Assembly (NCBI GenBank): GCA_027886185.1
Contig: WOAB01000719.1
Location: forward strand, 620,001 to 684,000
DNA: 64,000 bases
Source of the DNA: Rheum nobile
Taxonomy: Eukaryota; Streptophyta; Magnoliopsida; Caryophyllales; Polygonaceae
Direction of reading: 5' to 3'
Shown: positions 38,715-50,920 of the stretch, in pieces
Layout of the letters: each line of letters opens with the position of its first letter
How positions within the stretch are numbered: the first letter of the stretch is position 1
Made by a program: the position numbers and the translations under genes
Notes under the pieces: generated by a model
Database searches by the model: none
Seen by the model: only the letters and a program-made list of their open reading frames with translations
What the model was told of the DNA's origin: nothing

Positions 38715-40037
38715 CTAAGCATTAGGAGCATAGGGTCCATCTGCCTCACGCATCACGTATAGGCGTTGACCTTGGCTTCCTGAAGCCACCGGGGCTTTCC
38801 CTTTGTTTCTCGCAGTTGTCTGCATTGAAGGACTAGGGGCTTCCACCGGACTGAACCTGGGTTGGTTGTTCTGATTAACAAATCTCTGCTGTGACTCAGC
38901 CCCTTTCTGTCTCCTCTGCGGACAAAATAACTACAAGTGTCCTTCCTTTCCATAAGCATAACACGTTTTCTTCTCCTTCAGACACACATTACTCTTGTAC
39001 CCGTAGGTACCACAGTTGTAGCACTGGATCAGGGTATTGCCCTGACCCGAACGTTGCATAGACCCATCCTGAGTCATATTCGTTTTTGCTCGGCCAGATT
39101 TGGCAAAATCAGATGGTGGAGCGGGACGTTTAAACCCACTTGCCTTAGGCTGGTTCTCCCATTGCCTCTGGCTATCACGCTTCTTGGTCGACTCTTCTAG
39201 AGTCACCTCTAACTTGTAGGCTAAATCCACGTACTGCTCCAAAGTCGAGCATCCGTGACGCACCATCCGTGGCTTAATATCTGGGCCCATCCACTCATGG
39301 AAATACCAGATTTTCTATGCCTCACTGGATATCTTAGGTCCAGCATACTGTAGCAAATGATTGAATTTGGTTGCCAGCTCAGTCACCTTCAATCCATCAG
39401 TCTTAGGGTATAGGAACTCCTTGTGTTTCTCCTCCCTCATAGCACGAGAGAAGAAACGGTCTGTCATCTTTGTCTTGAACATCTCCCAGTTCAAAACAGG
39501 GCTATCAGCTAAGTCGGTACTCTCCCACCACTCACTAGCATCCTCCTTTAACTGAAGAGAAGCTATATGTACTTTTTCAGCTTCAGTACAATCAATGTTG
39601 CGGAACAACCGCTCCATGTGGGAGAACCAATGGATCACCCCGACTGGTTCCCCTTTCCCGTTATAGCTGTCAGGCCTCATGGAATTAATGGTCTTTAGTG
39701 CACGACCATAGTTGTCTCGAGTCCTGACTATATTCTCCTAGAATACATGGTTTCCTGGCTCCTCAAATCTGGGAACCGGTGGGGGAATTTGCACACCTTG
39801 TGCCTGTGGCATACTCGGTCGCAGTATATCAGTCACTGCTTGCATGACCATTCCCCGAATTGCCTCTAATGTTGCAGCATCAAATGCCATTGGAGCGTTG
39901 TTCTGCTCTTGACCATTGCTTCTAGGATGGTTGTTGGAACCAAACTCCTGCTCGTCTTGTCCAACATTTCCTACAGTTGGTCTGGGGTCATTACTCGGCC
40001 CAGCACCAGCACGGATAACGTTCCTTGTGTTCACCAT
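38715..40037 (-). pseudogene. Gypsy gag, broken
   Basis: Starts MVNTRNVIRAGAGPSNDPRP at 40037. It aligns throughout with the intact gag of the plus-strand element (44226-45554), including SMRPDSYNGKGEP, ASEWWEST, the WMGPDIKPRMVRHGCSTLEQ region (split in the text by stops) and the zinc-knuckle region CYNCGTYGYKSNVC ... CYAYGKEGHL. In the knuckle region several conserved residues are changed (GYKSNVC instead of GHKRNEC). Stops occur near 39738, 39312 and 38930. The end is MREADGPYAPNA at 38715. Confidence 0.88.
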
Positions 40038-40470
40038 CTGTGTACCGATCAATTTCCAAGGATTTTATCACATTAGTATCATTATGATATACTTATTGTA
40101 ATAAAATCAACTTAGAATAGATCAACTTGGTAATTTCTATTGATGAACTCAAACCGAGTTACTAGGTTCTACAACCTCAAATCACAACGAGCGAACTGGG
40201 AATCAAGCCTAATTGGAGATGGCGAAACCACCTCGGCTTCTCCCGGGTTCCTCTGAAGAGAACAGAATGCACCCATATCTAGCGGGGCAACGAGGAAGGA
40301 ATTAGTCTTTCTAGACATAGAAGCAAGCTTACTATATCAGACTGTACAGAAGATATGACTATGAACGGTGTTTTGAAATTCTTTTCACTTTGAAAATTCA
40401 GAGCCCTTTTAAAGCATTTTCAAAAACGGATCAATGATTTATAAAATCCCAAACCCGTTTTAAAACCTTT

Positions 40471-40483
40471 GGCTCTGATACCA
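40471..40483 (-). other. Primer-binding site, tRNA-Met type
   Basis: On the minus strand TGGTATCAGAGCC follows the end of the 5' LTR after four bases. This is the complement of the 3' end of plant initiator tRNA-Met, the usual primer for this group. Confidence 0.85.
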
Positions 40484-40487
40484 CAAC

Positions 40488-41424
40488 TGTAACACCCCTA
40501 AAACTTAACCCATTTGGAAATGTATTACCGCCAGTGACCCCAATGTTCCTTACCAAGATCACCCAAGGCTTTACCGGTTTAAATATAATTCATGGAATAC
40601 AATTGATACATAATGATCAAAGTATTCAAATCAAAACATCAATCAAATGAAACATGAGTTACGGGATTACAACCCAATCCCGAATAGGCCAAACACAGAG
40701 TTTAAACAAAGTACAATGGAAGTCTTTTAAAAGATATTACAAAAAGGGTTGTGATCGTAATGATCACCTGCCCAAAGATCTCAACCTGATTAAAAGAAAT
40801 TATTAAAACATCCAAAAATAACCGTCGTCTTCATAGTCAATCTAGTCTCCTCATATCTTCACTCTATCTGATGTGCCGAATCGAACGGATGACACCAGCC
40901 CACATGCGGAGACCAATGTTCGTGGGTTAGTCTACTTGAATAGACTAGCAAGGGTAAAAAGCAGAGTGGTTCGAGTGATCTTAACCGTTTACTATCATTG
41001 TCCCTCGAATAATAACCGAAGGGACGATACAAAACCCGGCACTTTCACGGAATAACAACAAGAGGTATGCATAAGAGAAGATTCTGGAAGACTTAATCTT
41101 CACAGAAATCGACCCGAAAAGAGACTCCAAGAGATTGAGTCTGTAAGGAAATATGACAAATCTGGAATGCTTACAGAATCAAACAACAATGATTTAAAAG
41201 TTGACTGAGATGCTTCGGTTCACGACCAACCCCATCGCATACAGCGAATCCAGATTGGAAAGAGAATGTACGATGATCAAAGTCGAGACGAGCTTTCCTA
41301 GCTGCACTACTCGCCAAAGGTATATTAATTATGTGCACTCGGGCACATTATCTTATTTAACTCCAAAACCCACATCACGTTATAAGCTTTTAAATTATCT
41401 CATCCATCAGGATAAAGAGATACC
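40488..41424 (-). mobile_element. Truncated 5' LTR of the minus-strand gypsy element
   Basis: It matches 33509-34460 of the complete LTR with scattered substitutions (for example CCCCT for CCCCC near the start). It stops at GATAAAGAGATACC, exactly where the second retrotransposon begins. The tandem phrase with GGGAACTAAATCC that should follow is absent. Confidence 0.88.
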
Positions 41425-43848
41425 TGTAACACCCCGTAATTTTTAAGGGTATTTTGAATTATTTTTAAATTTTTCTTATGCCCGTTTTGCTAGACGGATT
41501 TAATTCAGTGAGTCTCGGACCTTCTCAAAAGGGGTCTGAGCTCTGTAAAATTTTCCGAGCATTATATAATACAGTTGAGGTGTTTTCGGGGTTAATGTAT
41601 CGTTAATGTACGAATATATTTAACCCGGAGTTAAGAAATTTAATCCAAACCAAGTTCGGATAAGAATAAACGAAGTCGGCTTAAAACCGCGACTCACCGC
41701 GATTAACCGCGATGAACCGCGACTCACCGCGATCGGCCGCGATCGCGGTAATGCCTTTTGCAGAGGCGGTCGTCTTCCTCGCGTGGCGGTTACTGTAGCT
41801 CTGTTTTTGGCTCGGTTGGGATATATTTTTTTTGGGCAGGCCAAGTGGCCCTTCGCCTTTGTCCCCTTGGAGGTGGTCGGATTTGTGCTATAAAAGGAGG
41901 TGAAGACCGAAGCCAAGAGCTCTCTTCTTCTTCCTTCTTCTTCTCCTCTGTTTTCTACTGTTTTTCTCCATTAAAGCCGAGCTTGTGAGCTTCGTGTGTG
42001 GGAGATTTCGAGTGTCTCTTGAGTTGAGAAAGTGATCTTGAGTGTTGTTGGAAGCTTTGAGGTGTTGGGAGATCGAACCATAGACAAATCGAAGGCAAAC
42101 AAATCGGTTTGGGTAAGAAATTCTCCATTGTTGTCTCACGAGCTAGCCACTGTCACAACACGAAAACCGCGACCGACCGCGACCTGCCGCGATCGCGGTA
42201 TGTGTGTCCGAGTTGTGTGTTTTGTGGGTTGGCTTTGGGCTTGGCTCGTTTCCTTTGATTTTTTCTTGTATTCTTTTAGATTCATATATAAGTGTATTGA
42301 ATCTAACTTAGGGTCTTGTTATGGGCCATTTCTTATGGATTTATTATCCAAGATCTACTCCAGTTTCAGATCCAGGAACTAGACGTTGCTCAGCTTGATT
42401 CGAAGTTGTCGGATCTAAGGCAAGTGGTGGTTCTCTCTTGTTCTTCATTCCATATTTGATTATTTATCAATAGTTTTGTTGTTAAATAATTTGGGATGAT
42501 TGTTAATTATGTTGGAAATTGATTTGATAACGTTATGTGAAATAAAACGGATATTATTACTAGGTTGTATATTCTGCTAGAACCAACGCTAGTATATGAT
42601 AGATTTGTTGTGCAAGTGAAGGCCGTAAGGGTCTTTGATGTGATTTATCGTGTGTGTTTAGATTATTAAATCTAGGGTGTTAGTTGTTCAGGTTGAGCCG
42701 TGATGGTTCTCTGTGTTGTGATTGTGTGTTTGACTGCTAGTATAGTCCGTGTGTAGTAACGTAATTGTTTAGATTATTCCCCGGGATTTATTCCCCGTTA
42801 GTTTTGTTCAGGTCATGACCCTATCCTAATAGAGGATACGTGCACGTAGAAATGCAACTGGATGGGATTTATTCCCCGTTATTTTGTTAAAGTACAACTG
42901 GATGGGATTTATTCCCTGGGATTTATTCCCCGTTATTTTGTTAAAGTACAACTGGATGGGATTTATTCCCTGGGATTATTCCCCGTGTTATCTCTTGTAG
43001 AGAGATGTTAAAAGCTTATAACGTGATGTGCGTGTGTGGTCATTTAAATAAGATACGTGCCATGAGTATGCACATAATGAAAATGCCTTGACCATAATAA
43101 TAAAGTGTCGTATGAGTAGCACTTATTTTAAAATGTTTGGCGAGTGGTGCAGCTAGGCGCTAGTGCAGCTGGGAAAAGCTCGTCTTAGTTGTAGATCACT
43201 CGTATGCGATACTTGTGTAATGTGGTTATGTGTGTTTGGTTATGTTTCCCCAACATTTGTCATGTTTCCTTTAAGGCTCATTTCATTTGGAGTCTTCTTT
43301 TGGGATTGATTGCTGTGAGACTCGATCTCCAGAATCTTCTCTTGTGCATACCTTTTGTTATTCTAGTAGGAGTATGATGGTTGACTAGCGTACTCGGTTA
43401 TTATTCGAGGGACGATGAGTCTAACCTAATACGACTGCTTCGAACCACTCTGCTTTGTACCCTTGCATAGTATTTCATTAGACTGACCAACCTTTATATT
43501 CCTTGCATGGTTGGCTGGTGTCATCCGTCCGATTCGGCACATCAGGTGTGTTGAAGATCCGAGAAGGCTAGACCGACTATGAAGATGAACGGTGTTTCGA
43601 CAAGTTGTTTTGTCGCTTTGTATTTAAAAGATTTCCGCTGTGCTATTTTGTATTTCTGATGAAATTGGGTCGTTTTAGGAATCGTGTAATTCCGCGACCA
43701 TGTGGTTTAATAAAAGTTACGATTTTAGTATTGTAACTGTGTTTTAAGTCAGTTATGACGTCGGAAAAGCCTGGGGTGACTTCGGGGTTTACGTCCGGGG
43801 TCATCGGCAGTAACGCTTTCAAATGGGGTTAAATTTGGGGGTGTTACA
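41425..43848 (+). mobile_element. 5' LTR of the gag-only element
   Basis: 2424 bp, TGTAACACCCCG...GGTGTTACA. TATA box TATAAAA at 41889-41895. CCGCGA words are reiterated before it (41683-41752) and after it (42166-42200), both groups ending in the palindrome CCGCGATCGCGG. GGGATTTATTCCC is repeated in 42780-42990, in the position where the relative has GGGATTTAGTTCCC. Confidence 0.9.
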
Positions 43849-43852
43849 GAAA

Positions 43853-43864
43853 TGGTATCAGAGC
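43853..43864 (+). other. Primer-binding site, tRNA-Met type
   Basis: TGGTATCAGAGC four bases after the LTR end, complementary to the 3' end of initiator tRNA-Met. Confidence 0.88.
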
Positions 43865-44225
43865 TAAAATGTTTTCCAAGAGCTCTGAATTTTTCAAATA
43901 AAAAGTCGTTCATAGTCGTGCCTTCTTGAGTCTGATACGGAAGTTGCTTCTGTGTCTAGAAAGACTAAGATTCTCTCTTCGTCGCCCGAAGGTTAAGGGT
44001 GCAGTTCTCTTCAAAAGGAACTCGGATAAAGTCGAGGTGGTTTTGCCATCTCCAGTTAGACTTGAGTTTTCAGTTCTCTTGTCAGGATTTGAGGTTGTAG
44101 AACCTAGTATTCCGGTTTGGTGCTCATCTAGGAAAGTTACCAAGTAGATCTACTCTGAGTTGACTGTTAATACATTTCGAATAGATATTAATGTATAAAG
44201 TACTTGGACTTTGATCGGTAATTAG

Positions 44226-45554
44226 ATGGTGGACTCAAGGAACATTATTCATGCTGGTACTGGGCCGAGCAATGACCCGAGACCGGATGTAAGGGTTGTT
44301 CCAAACCCTGTGGAGGAGCACGAGTCTGTTGCTCACAATAATTCCGGAGGCGGTGTCCAAGTTCAGGCTAACGCTCCGATGAATTTAGATGCTGCTGCAA
44401 TGGAAGTATTTCGAGGAATGATTGTGCAAGCAGTGGCTGAGATACTGCGACCAGTTGCGCCTCAGGCACAAGAGGTGCCAATTTCTCAAGTGGTTCCTAG
44501 AGTTGTGGAACCAAATGTCCTGGTACATCAGGAAGAGGTGATCAGGAATGGAGGTAATTATATCTGTGCACTGAAGGCCATAAATTCTATGAGGCCTGAC
44601 AGCTATGACGGAAAGGGAGAACCGGTCAGAGTGGCCTATTGGTTCTCACACCTGGAGCGGTTATTCCGCAATATTGAGTGCACTGAAGCTGAGAAGGTGC
44701 ATATTGCTTCTCTCCATCTGAAAGAGGAAGCCAGTGAATGGTGGGAAGGCACCAGGTTGGCAGATCATCCAGGGCTGAACTGGGGTATGTTCAAAGCCAA
44801 GATGACCGACCATTTCTTTTCCCGAGCTATGAGGGATGAGAAGCACAAGGAGTTCATGTATCCGAAGACGGAAGGATTGAAGGTGACAGAGTTTGCCACT
44901 AAGTTCAATCATTTGTTGCAATACGCTGGGTCAGATGTAACTAGCGAGGAGCAGAAGATCTGGCACTTCCATGAGTGGATGGGTCCAGACATTAAACCAT
45001 GGATGGTGCGTCACGGATGCTCTACTTTGGAGCAGTACGTGGATGCAGCTTATCAGGTAGAAGTGACTCTAGAGGAGTCGGCGAAGAAGCGTGATCAGCA
45101 GAAGTTGATGCAAGATCAGTCTCAGACGAACGGATTTAAACGTCCTGCGCCACCATCTGACTTCGTCAAGGCTAGCAAAGCAAATACGGGTATGACTCAA
45201 GGAGAGTCGACACAACAGTTTGACCAAGGAAAGAGTTCAATTCAGTGTTTCAACTGTGGTGCACCTGGGCACAAAAGGAATGAATGTCTAAAAGAGATAA
45301 AGACATGTTACGACTGTGGGAGAGCAGGTCACATGCAGAGGTTTTGCCTGCAGAGAAAGCAAAGAAGATCTGAGTTTCAGCAAGGGTCTGCTATTCAGAG
45401 CAACCGGCCGGAGTTTAAACCGGTGGAGGCTCCTAGCCTTACGATGCAGACAACTGCACAAAATAAAGGGAAGGCTCCAATAGCTTCTGGAAGTCAAGGT
45501 CAACGTCTTTACGTGATGCGTGAGGCGGATGGATCTGATTTTCCATTTATTTAA
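44226..45554 (+). CDS. Retrotransposon gag polyprotein, intact
   Basis: A 442-codon frame without interruption. The protein forms the retrotransposon capsid and packages its RNA. N-terminal linker MVDSRNIIHAGTGPSNDPRP, then the retrotrans_gag domain (about residues 120-260) with AYWFSHLERLF, EASEWWEG and HKEFMYPKTEGLKVTEF, then two CCHC zinc knuckles near residues 340-375 (CFNCGAPGHKRNEC and CYDCGRAGHMQRFC). The ATG at 44226 lies about 360 bp after the primer site. The end (MREADGSDFPFI) matches the gag end of the minus-strand relative. Purifying constraint is likely recent, because the related copy is full of stops and this one is not. Confidence 0.92.
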   Translation: MVDSRNIIHAGTGPSNDPRPDVRVVPNPVEEHESVAHNNSGGGVQVQANAPMNLDAAAMEVFRGMIVQAVAEILRPVAPQAQEVPISQVVPRVVEPNVLVHQEEVIRNGGNYICALKAINSMRPDSYDGKGEPVRVAYWFSHLERLFRNIECTEAEKVHIASLHLKEEASEWWEGTRLADHPGLNWGMFKAKMTDHFFSRAMRDEKHKEFMYPKTEGLKVTEFATKFNHLLQYAGSDVTSEEQKIWHFHEWMGPDIKPWMVRHGCSTLEQYVDAAYQVEVTLEESAKKRDQQKLMQDQSQTNGFKRPAPPSDFVKASKANTGMTQGESTQQFDQGKSSIQCFNCGAPGHKRNECLKEIKTCYDCGRAGHMQRFCLQRKQRRSEFQQGSAIQSNRPEFKPVEAPSLTMQTTAQNKGKAPIASGSQGQRLYVMREADGSDFPFI

Positions 45555-45916
45555 AGCTTTTTACTTTTGTTGTAGGTTGTAGATTTGGGTGTTACCCAGT
45601 CTTTTGATTTGAATGGTTGTGTTAGTAAGTTTAAGAACGCATCAAGGTTGTAAAACTTTTGTTGTAACTATTCTTGCTAAAATAAATATTTGGTTTGAAC
45701 CAAGCGTTTGTCAGATGTCTCGATTACCATTCAGGGTGAAGTTTGAGACAGCTACGTAGCAAGGTGGTACCTTTGGTACGAGTTTTGTGCTCCAAGTTAG
45801 AAACCGAAGAGGTTACTTGGGAGACTGAGACGGGTGTACTTAGATACTTTCCCTACTTGTTGTCGGCCTTGATAATGCAAGTTTCGGGGTCGAAACTTAA
45901 AATAAGGGGGTAGTAA
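45555..45916 (+). pseudogene. Remnant of pol ends and polypurine tract
   Basis: Directly after gag, VDLGVTQSF (near 45580) corresponds to the protease start DVGATQTF of the relative. Near 45815-45880 the text EEVTWETET and YFPYLLSA corresponds to the extreme end of its integrase. Everything between is gone, so the element arose by one large internal deletion of pol. A purine-rich AATAAGGGGGTAGTAA (45901-45916) precedes the 3' LTR. Confidence 0.75.
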
Positions 45917-47425
45917 TGTAACACCCCGTAATTTTTAAGGGTATTTTGAATTATTTTTAAATTTTTCTTATGCCCGTTTTGCTAGACGGATTTAATTCAG
46001 TGAGTCTCGGACCTTCTCAAAAGGGGTCTGAGCTCTGTAAAATTTTCCGAGCATTATATAATACAGTTGAGGTGTTTTCGGGGTTAATGTATCGTTAATG
46101 TACGAATATATTTAACCCGGAGTTAAGAAATTTAATCCAAACCAAGTTCGGATAAGAATAAACGAAGTCGGCTTAAAACCGCGACTCACCGCGATTGACC
46201 GCGATGAACCGCGACTCACCGCGATCGGCCGCGATCGCGGTAATGCCTTTTGCAGAGGCGGTCGTCTTCCTCGCGTGGCGGTTACTGTAGCTCTGTTTTT
46301 GGCTCGGTTGGGATATATTTTTTTTGGGCAGGCCAAGTGGCCCTTCGCCTTTGTCCCCTTGTCCCCTTGGAGGTAGTCGGATTTGTGCTATAAAAGGAGG
46401 TGAAGACCGAAGCCAAGAGCTCTCTTCTTCTTCCTTCTTCTTCTCCTCTGTTTTCCTCTGTTTTTCTCCATTAAAGCCGAGCTTGTGAGCTTCGTGTGTG
46501 GGAGATTTCGAGTGTCTCTTGAGTTGAGAAAGTGCTCTTGAGTGTTGTTGGAAGCTTTGAGGTGTTGGGAGATCGAACCATAGACAAATCGAAGGCAAAC
46601 AAATCGGTTTGGGTAAGAAATTCTCCATTGTTGTCTCGCGAGCTAGCCACTGTCACAACACGAAAACCGTGACCGACCGCGTCCTGCCGCGATCGCGGTA
46701 TGTGTGTCCGAGTTGTGTGTTTTGTGGGTTGGCTTTGGGCTTGGCTCGTTTCCTTTGATTTCTTCTTGTATTCTTTTAGATTCATATATAAGTGTATTGA
46801 ATCTAACTTAGGGTCTTGTTATGGGCCATTTCTTAGGGATTTATTATCCAAGATCTGCTCCAGTTTCAGATCCAGGAACTAGACGTTGCTCAGCTTGATT
46901 CGAAGTTGTCGGATCTAAGGCAAGTGGCGGTTCTCTCTTGTTCATCATTCCATATTTGATTATTTATCAATAGTTTTATTGTTAAATAATTTGGGATGAT
47001 TGTTAATTATGTTGGAAATTGATTTGATAACGTTATGTGAAATAAAACGGATATTATTACTAGGTTGTATATTCTGCTAGAACCAACGCTACTATATGAT
47101 AGATTTGTTGTGCAAGTGAAGGCCGTAAGGGTCTTTGATGTGATTTATCGTGTGTGTTTAGATTATTAAAATCTAGGGTGTTAGTTGTTCAGGTTGAGCC
47201 GTGATGGTTCTCTGTGTTGTGATTGTGTGTTTGACTGCTAGTATAGTCCGTGTGTAGTAACGTAATTGTTGGGATTATTCCCCGTTAGTTTTGTTCAGGT
47301 CATGACCCTATCCTAATAGAGGATACGTGCACGCAGAAATGCAACTGGATGGGATTTATTCCCTGGGATTTATTCCCCGTTATTTTGTTAAAGTACAACT
47401 GGATGGGATTTATTCCCCGTTATTT
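45917..47425 (+). mobile_element. 3' LTR of the gag-only element, truncated
   Basis: Same start as the 5' LTR, with TATA box at 46389-46395. By eye, about 15 substitutions and a 9-bp tandem duplication (GTCCCCTTGTCCCCTT near 46350) distinguish it. It stops at CCCCGTTATTT; the last 900 bp of the LTR are missing and LINE sequence follows. Confidence 0.85.
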
Positions 47426-48955
47426 ATAACAAAAAATGGAACCCTTCATAATGAAAATACTAGAACAATAATGACAAAATGCTATAAGGATGATAACAAT
47501 TTTCTTAAACAACTACATTTTTTTATATGGAAGAAGCATCAACAACAACAAACCAGTAAAAAGACCTCTCAAAGTCTTAGGATAAGGGGCACAAGTCAAA
47601 TTGGTTTTTTATGAAGATTACAACATGCGACTGTAGATGAATTGAAAAAAAAAAAACTATTTGGATGGATATTGAATCCTTTTGTAAAATTGAACGGATT
47701 CAATTACTCGCATTATTTGAAACAAGAACAAACAAAGTATCAAGTGATAAACTCTGGAAGAAAGCAGGTTTTGACCAATTTCACTGTGTACCGGCAACTG
47801 GATTTGCTGGGGGTATATGTGTTATGTGGAAAACGTATCAGCTAACAAATGAATTACTAGAAATAGATAAAATTGAAACAAGATTGATCAGTATTAAGTA
47901 TACAAACCTATGCACAAACATTAAAGTGATGCTTGTGCTCACGTATGCACCACCAAATGAATCAGGCAAAAATGCTTTATGGGAAGAAATTAGCTCCTTT
48001 ATCAAAAATAGTGCATATCATTGTATCATTATGGGAGATCTTAATGAAATACAAGATTTACATGGCGCAAGAACAAAACAGAGATTGAAAATATCTATGA
48101 AAAACTTGATAGAGTACTTATTCACCACCAGATCTTACAATGGTATCCAGATCTTTGTACTAAACACTACGCTTTTACTAGTTCTGATCACTGCCTAATT
48201 TCCATTGAACTAGCACCCTCTATACCTACCAAAAATCAACCTTTCAAATTTGAAAAAAATTGGATGACAAGAAAGGACTTCAGGAACGTCGTTAAACAAG
48301 CTTGGAGAACAAATTTTCATGGGTCAAGAATGTATGATCTTGTATCCAAGACAAAACTTAAAAAAAAAACATGCCAAAATATGAAATTGACATCTGTTTG
48401 AGTTCGGCCCATAATCTCATCGAAAAACAAAATAGACTAATTGAAAAATAGGAAAAACTTTTGTGCTTTTAGAAGATTTTCTGGAATCAAAGAACTAAGG
48501 TTAAACATATCAAGTTTAACGATACAAATGCAAGCTATTTTCATAAAATAGCAAGCGGACGAAGAAATAGAAAAATCATAAAGGAAATTAAAATACAAGA
48601 AGGAACGTGCATTATCGGAGAAGAAAATATTAGAAATGAAATCAGAAATGATTTTATCAAAAGATTTAGAAGTGAAGAATTAAATGAAGGTTTATTACAG
48701 GAAAACCTTGACTTAATTCATAAGGAAATTTTAGCAGAGGATAATGAACACTTAACTAGAAATGTTTCCAATGATGAGATTAAAAGAGCAGTCTTTGACA
48801 TTGGATCGGATAAATCTCCTGGCCCGGATGGGATGACAACAGAGTTCTATCAAAAATATTGGGACATTGTAGGACCATCTGTGATACAAGCAGTTAAAAG
48901 TTTCTTCCTCTCAAGGAAGTTACTAAAACAAATAAACCATACATTTATATCCTTG

Positions 48956-49551
48956 ATCTCAAATAGGGCTGGAAATCATTTGTGGGTGATCGACCCACCC
49001 GGAAAACCCGATCCGAATATATGGATGATCACCCGAAGGAAATCGGGTGATGGATGGTTGGTGGGTCGGGTGAAACAGATTACGAGTGGGTGATGGGTGA
49101 TGTAAATCTCACCCATCACCCGATCCATCACCCGCACTTCACCCATCCGTTCACCCATCGACGATTATAGTTCTAATTCTATTTTATTAAAATGTATGAC
49201 TTCAATTTTAGTTTTGTTTTATGTTTAAAAGTTGAATATTCTAAGAATATTTTATATGAACATCCATCAAATCCTATATTTAGAACAACTATTTTTATAT
49301 ATTGAAGAAAATTAATTACCTTTTGTACTTAATCATATAATTAATTACATTTAAATAATTATAAAATATTTATAAATATTATGCGGATGACCCGACCCAC
49401 CCGAACCACCCGTTGGATGATGGATGGACGGATGTGGGTGAAAGGTTTCGAGGGTGATGGGTGGGTCGGATGGAGGATTTAATTCATGGGTCGGGTGATA
49501 AAATGGCTGCATCCATCCATCACCCAACCCATTTCCACTCCTAATCTCAAA
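48956..49551. mobile_element. hAT MITE, 580 bp, in LINE reverse transcriptase
   Basis: The element (48964-49543) starts TAGGGCTGGAAATCA and ends TGGGTTGGG-type words reversed, ATTTCCACTCCTA. It is flanked by perfect copies of ATCTCAAA (48956-48963 and 49544-49551). Subterminal regions hold GGGTGATGG and CACCCGA words; the centre is AT-rich. The LINE coding text continues on the right in the same sense after the duplication. Confidence 0.95.
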
Positions 49552-50497
49552 ATGCGACAACCCTAACTCTACCAACCACTATAGGCCTATAAGTCTATGT
49601 TCTACAATCTATAAGATTATTTCAAAAATTCTGACTACAAGATTGAAAAATACTATGGAAAAACTAATTCATCCTTTACAAGGAGCCTTTGTTGCGAATA
49701 GATCCATTCAAGATAATATCTTGATAGTTCATGAGATTTTTCACTCGTTCAAGGCAAAAAAAGGAACTGAGGGTTTTATAGCCCTAAAACTAGACATGGA
49801 AAAAGCGTATGATAGAATCGAATGGAATTTTATCTTCAAAACTATGGAAAAAATTGGGTTTGCTGAAAAATTTATTAAATGGATCAGAGAATGTATCACC
49901 ACAGTATCTTTCTCGGTTCTAGTAAATAATGGACCAACGGAAATTTTCAAATCAACTAGAGGACTTCGTCAAGGAGACCCCCTTTCTCCTTTCCTTTTTT
50001 ATTCTTGGAGCTGAAATCTTAGCTCGGAAACTCCAACAAGCAGCAGACAGACCCAGGAAACCAAATGGTTTCCAAATCTGTAGACAAGGAACTCGAATCC
50101 CTTTCCTGGCTTTTGCGGATGATATCATGATTTTCTCAAAAGCAAAATTGGAAAATTGCAAAGACATTAAGGACATTGTGGATGATTACTTGAAAATTTC
50201 AGGACAAAAAGTCAATTTTCACAAATCGGCATTTCAAGTCACAAAGAAAGTGACAAACACGGAAAATCTGGCGATAAAAGGAATCCTTACTATCACAAAC
50301 ATGGTATCGCTTGAGAAATATCTTAGTTGTCCAATTATCAATGAAAGAGTGAACTCGAGTACTTTTGCGGATCTTTTAGCCAGCTCACAACAACAACTAA
50401 CCAAATGGAAAGTTAACTCCTTATCACAAGCAGATGAACAACTTTGATTAAAGCCAATCTGGCTTCACGACCTAATTTCCTTATGCAAAACTTTATG

Positions 50498-50920
50498 CTT
50501 CCTGCTAGGGGTGTTCATCCGGTCTGGTCCGATGGACCGGATTTTTTCAAAAGTCTGGACCGGAGATCGGTCCGGTCCGGTTTCGGTCTGGTCCGGTCTA
50601 GGACCGGTTTAGACCGGATTTTATTTTTAAAAAATAATAATAAATTCTTATTTAAAATCTAAAAAAAATATCTAAAAAATATTTATACTCCTAACTTATT
50701 AAATTAAGAAAAATATCTATAAAAAAAATATATAAACTCCTAATTTATTATTTTTATTTTAAAAAAAAACGGTCCACCGGTCTGGACCGGTTTTTTTCAG
50801 GATTTGGACCGGACCGGACCGAACCCGGATTAAGGGGAAAACATGGACCGGAGACCGGACCGTAATTTCACCGGTCTGGTTTTCCGGTCCGGGCCACTTC
50901 TGAACACCCCTACTTCCTTC
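50498..50920. mobile_element. hAT MITE, 407 bp, in the LINE
   Basis: The element (50506-50912) starts TAGGGGTGTTCATCCGG and ends CTTCTGAACACCCCTA. It is flanked by CTTCCTGC and CTTCCTTC (7 of 8 identical). Both sides carry repeated GGTCCGG/CCGGACC words (GGTCTGGTCCGGTCTAGGACC). Confidence 0.92.

Larger units (their letters stand above)
33509..41424 (-). mobile_element. Minus-strand Ty3/gypsy retrotransposon, degenerate
   Basis: Reading on the minus strand: a truncated 5' LTR (41424-40488), a tRNA-Met-type primer site, gag, protease, reverse transcriptase, RNase H and integrase remnants, a polypurine tract (CTTTTAAGGGGGAGGTGA, about 36030-36045) and a complete 3' LTR (36029-33509). The LTRs differ at only a few percent of positions over the 940 bp they share. 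The 5' LTR is cut at 41424 by insertion of a second element, and its remaining 1.6 kb is not found on the far side. Target duplication cannot be read for that reason. Confidence 0.9.
41425..47425 (+). mobile_element. Gag-only LTR retrotransposon (TR-GAG type), 3' truncated
   Basis: A Ty3/gypsy-related element with LTR (41425-43848), primer site, one open gag frame, a short remnant of pol ends, a polypurine tract and a second LTR cut at 47425. The internal part is only about 2.07 kb. It inserted into the LTR of its minus-strand relative at 41424. By eye the two LTRs differ at about 1 percent of sites over the 1.4 kb shared, so the insertion is recent. Such elements must borrow pol proteins from autonomous relatives. 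Confidence 0.88.
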
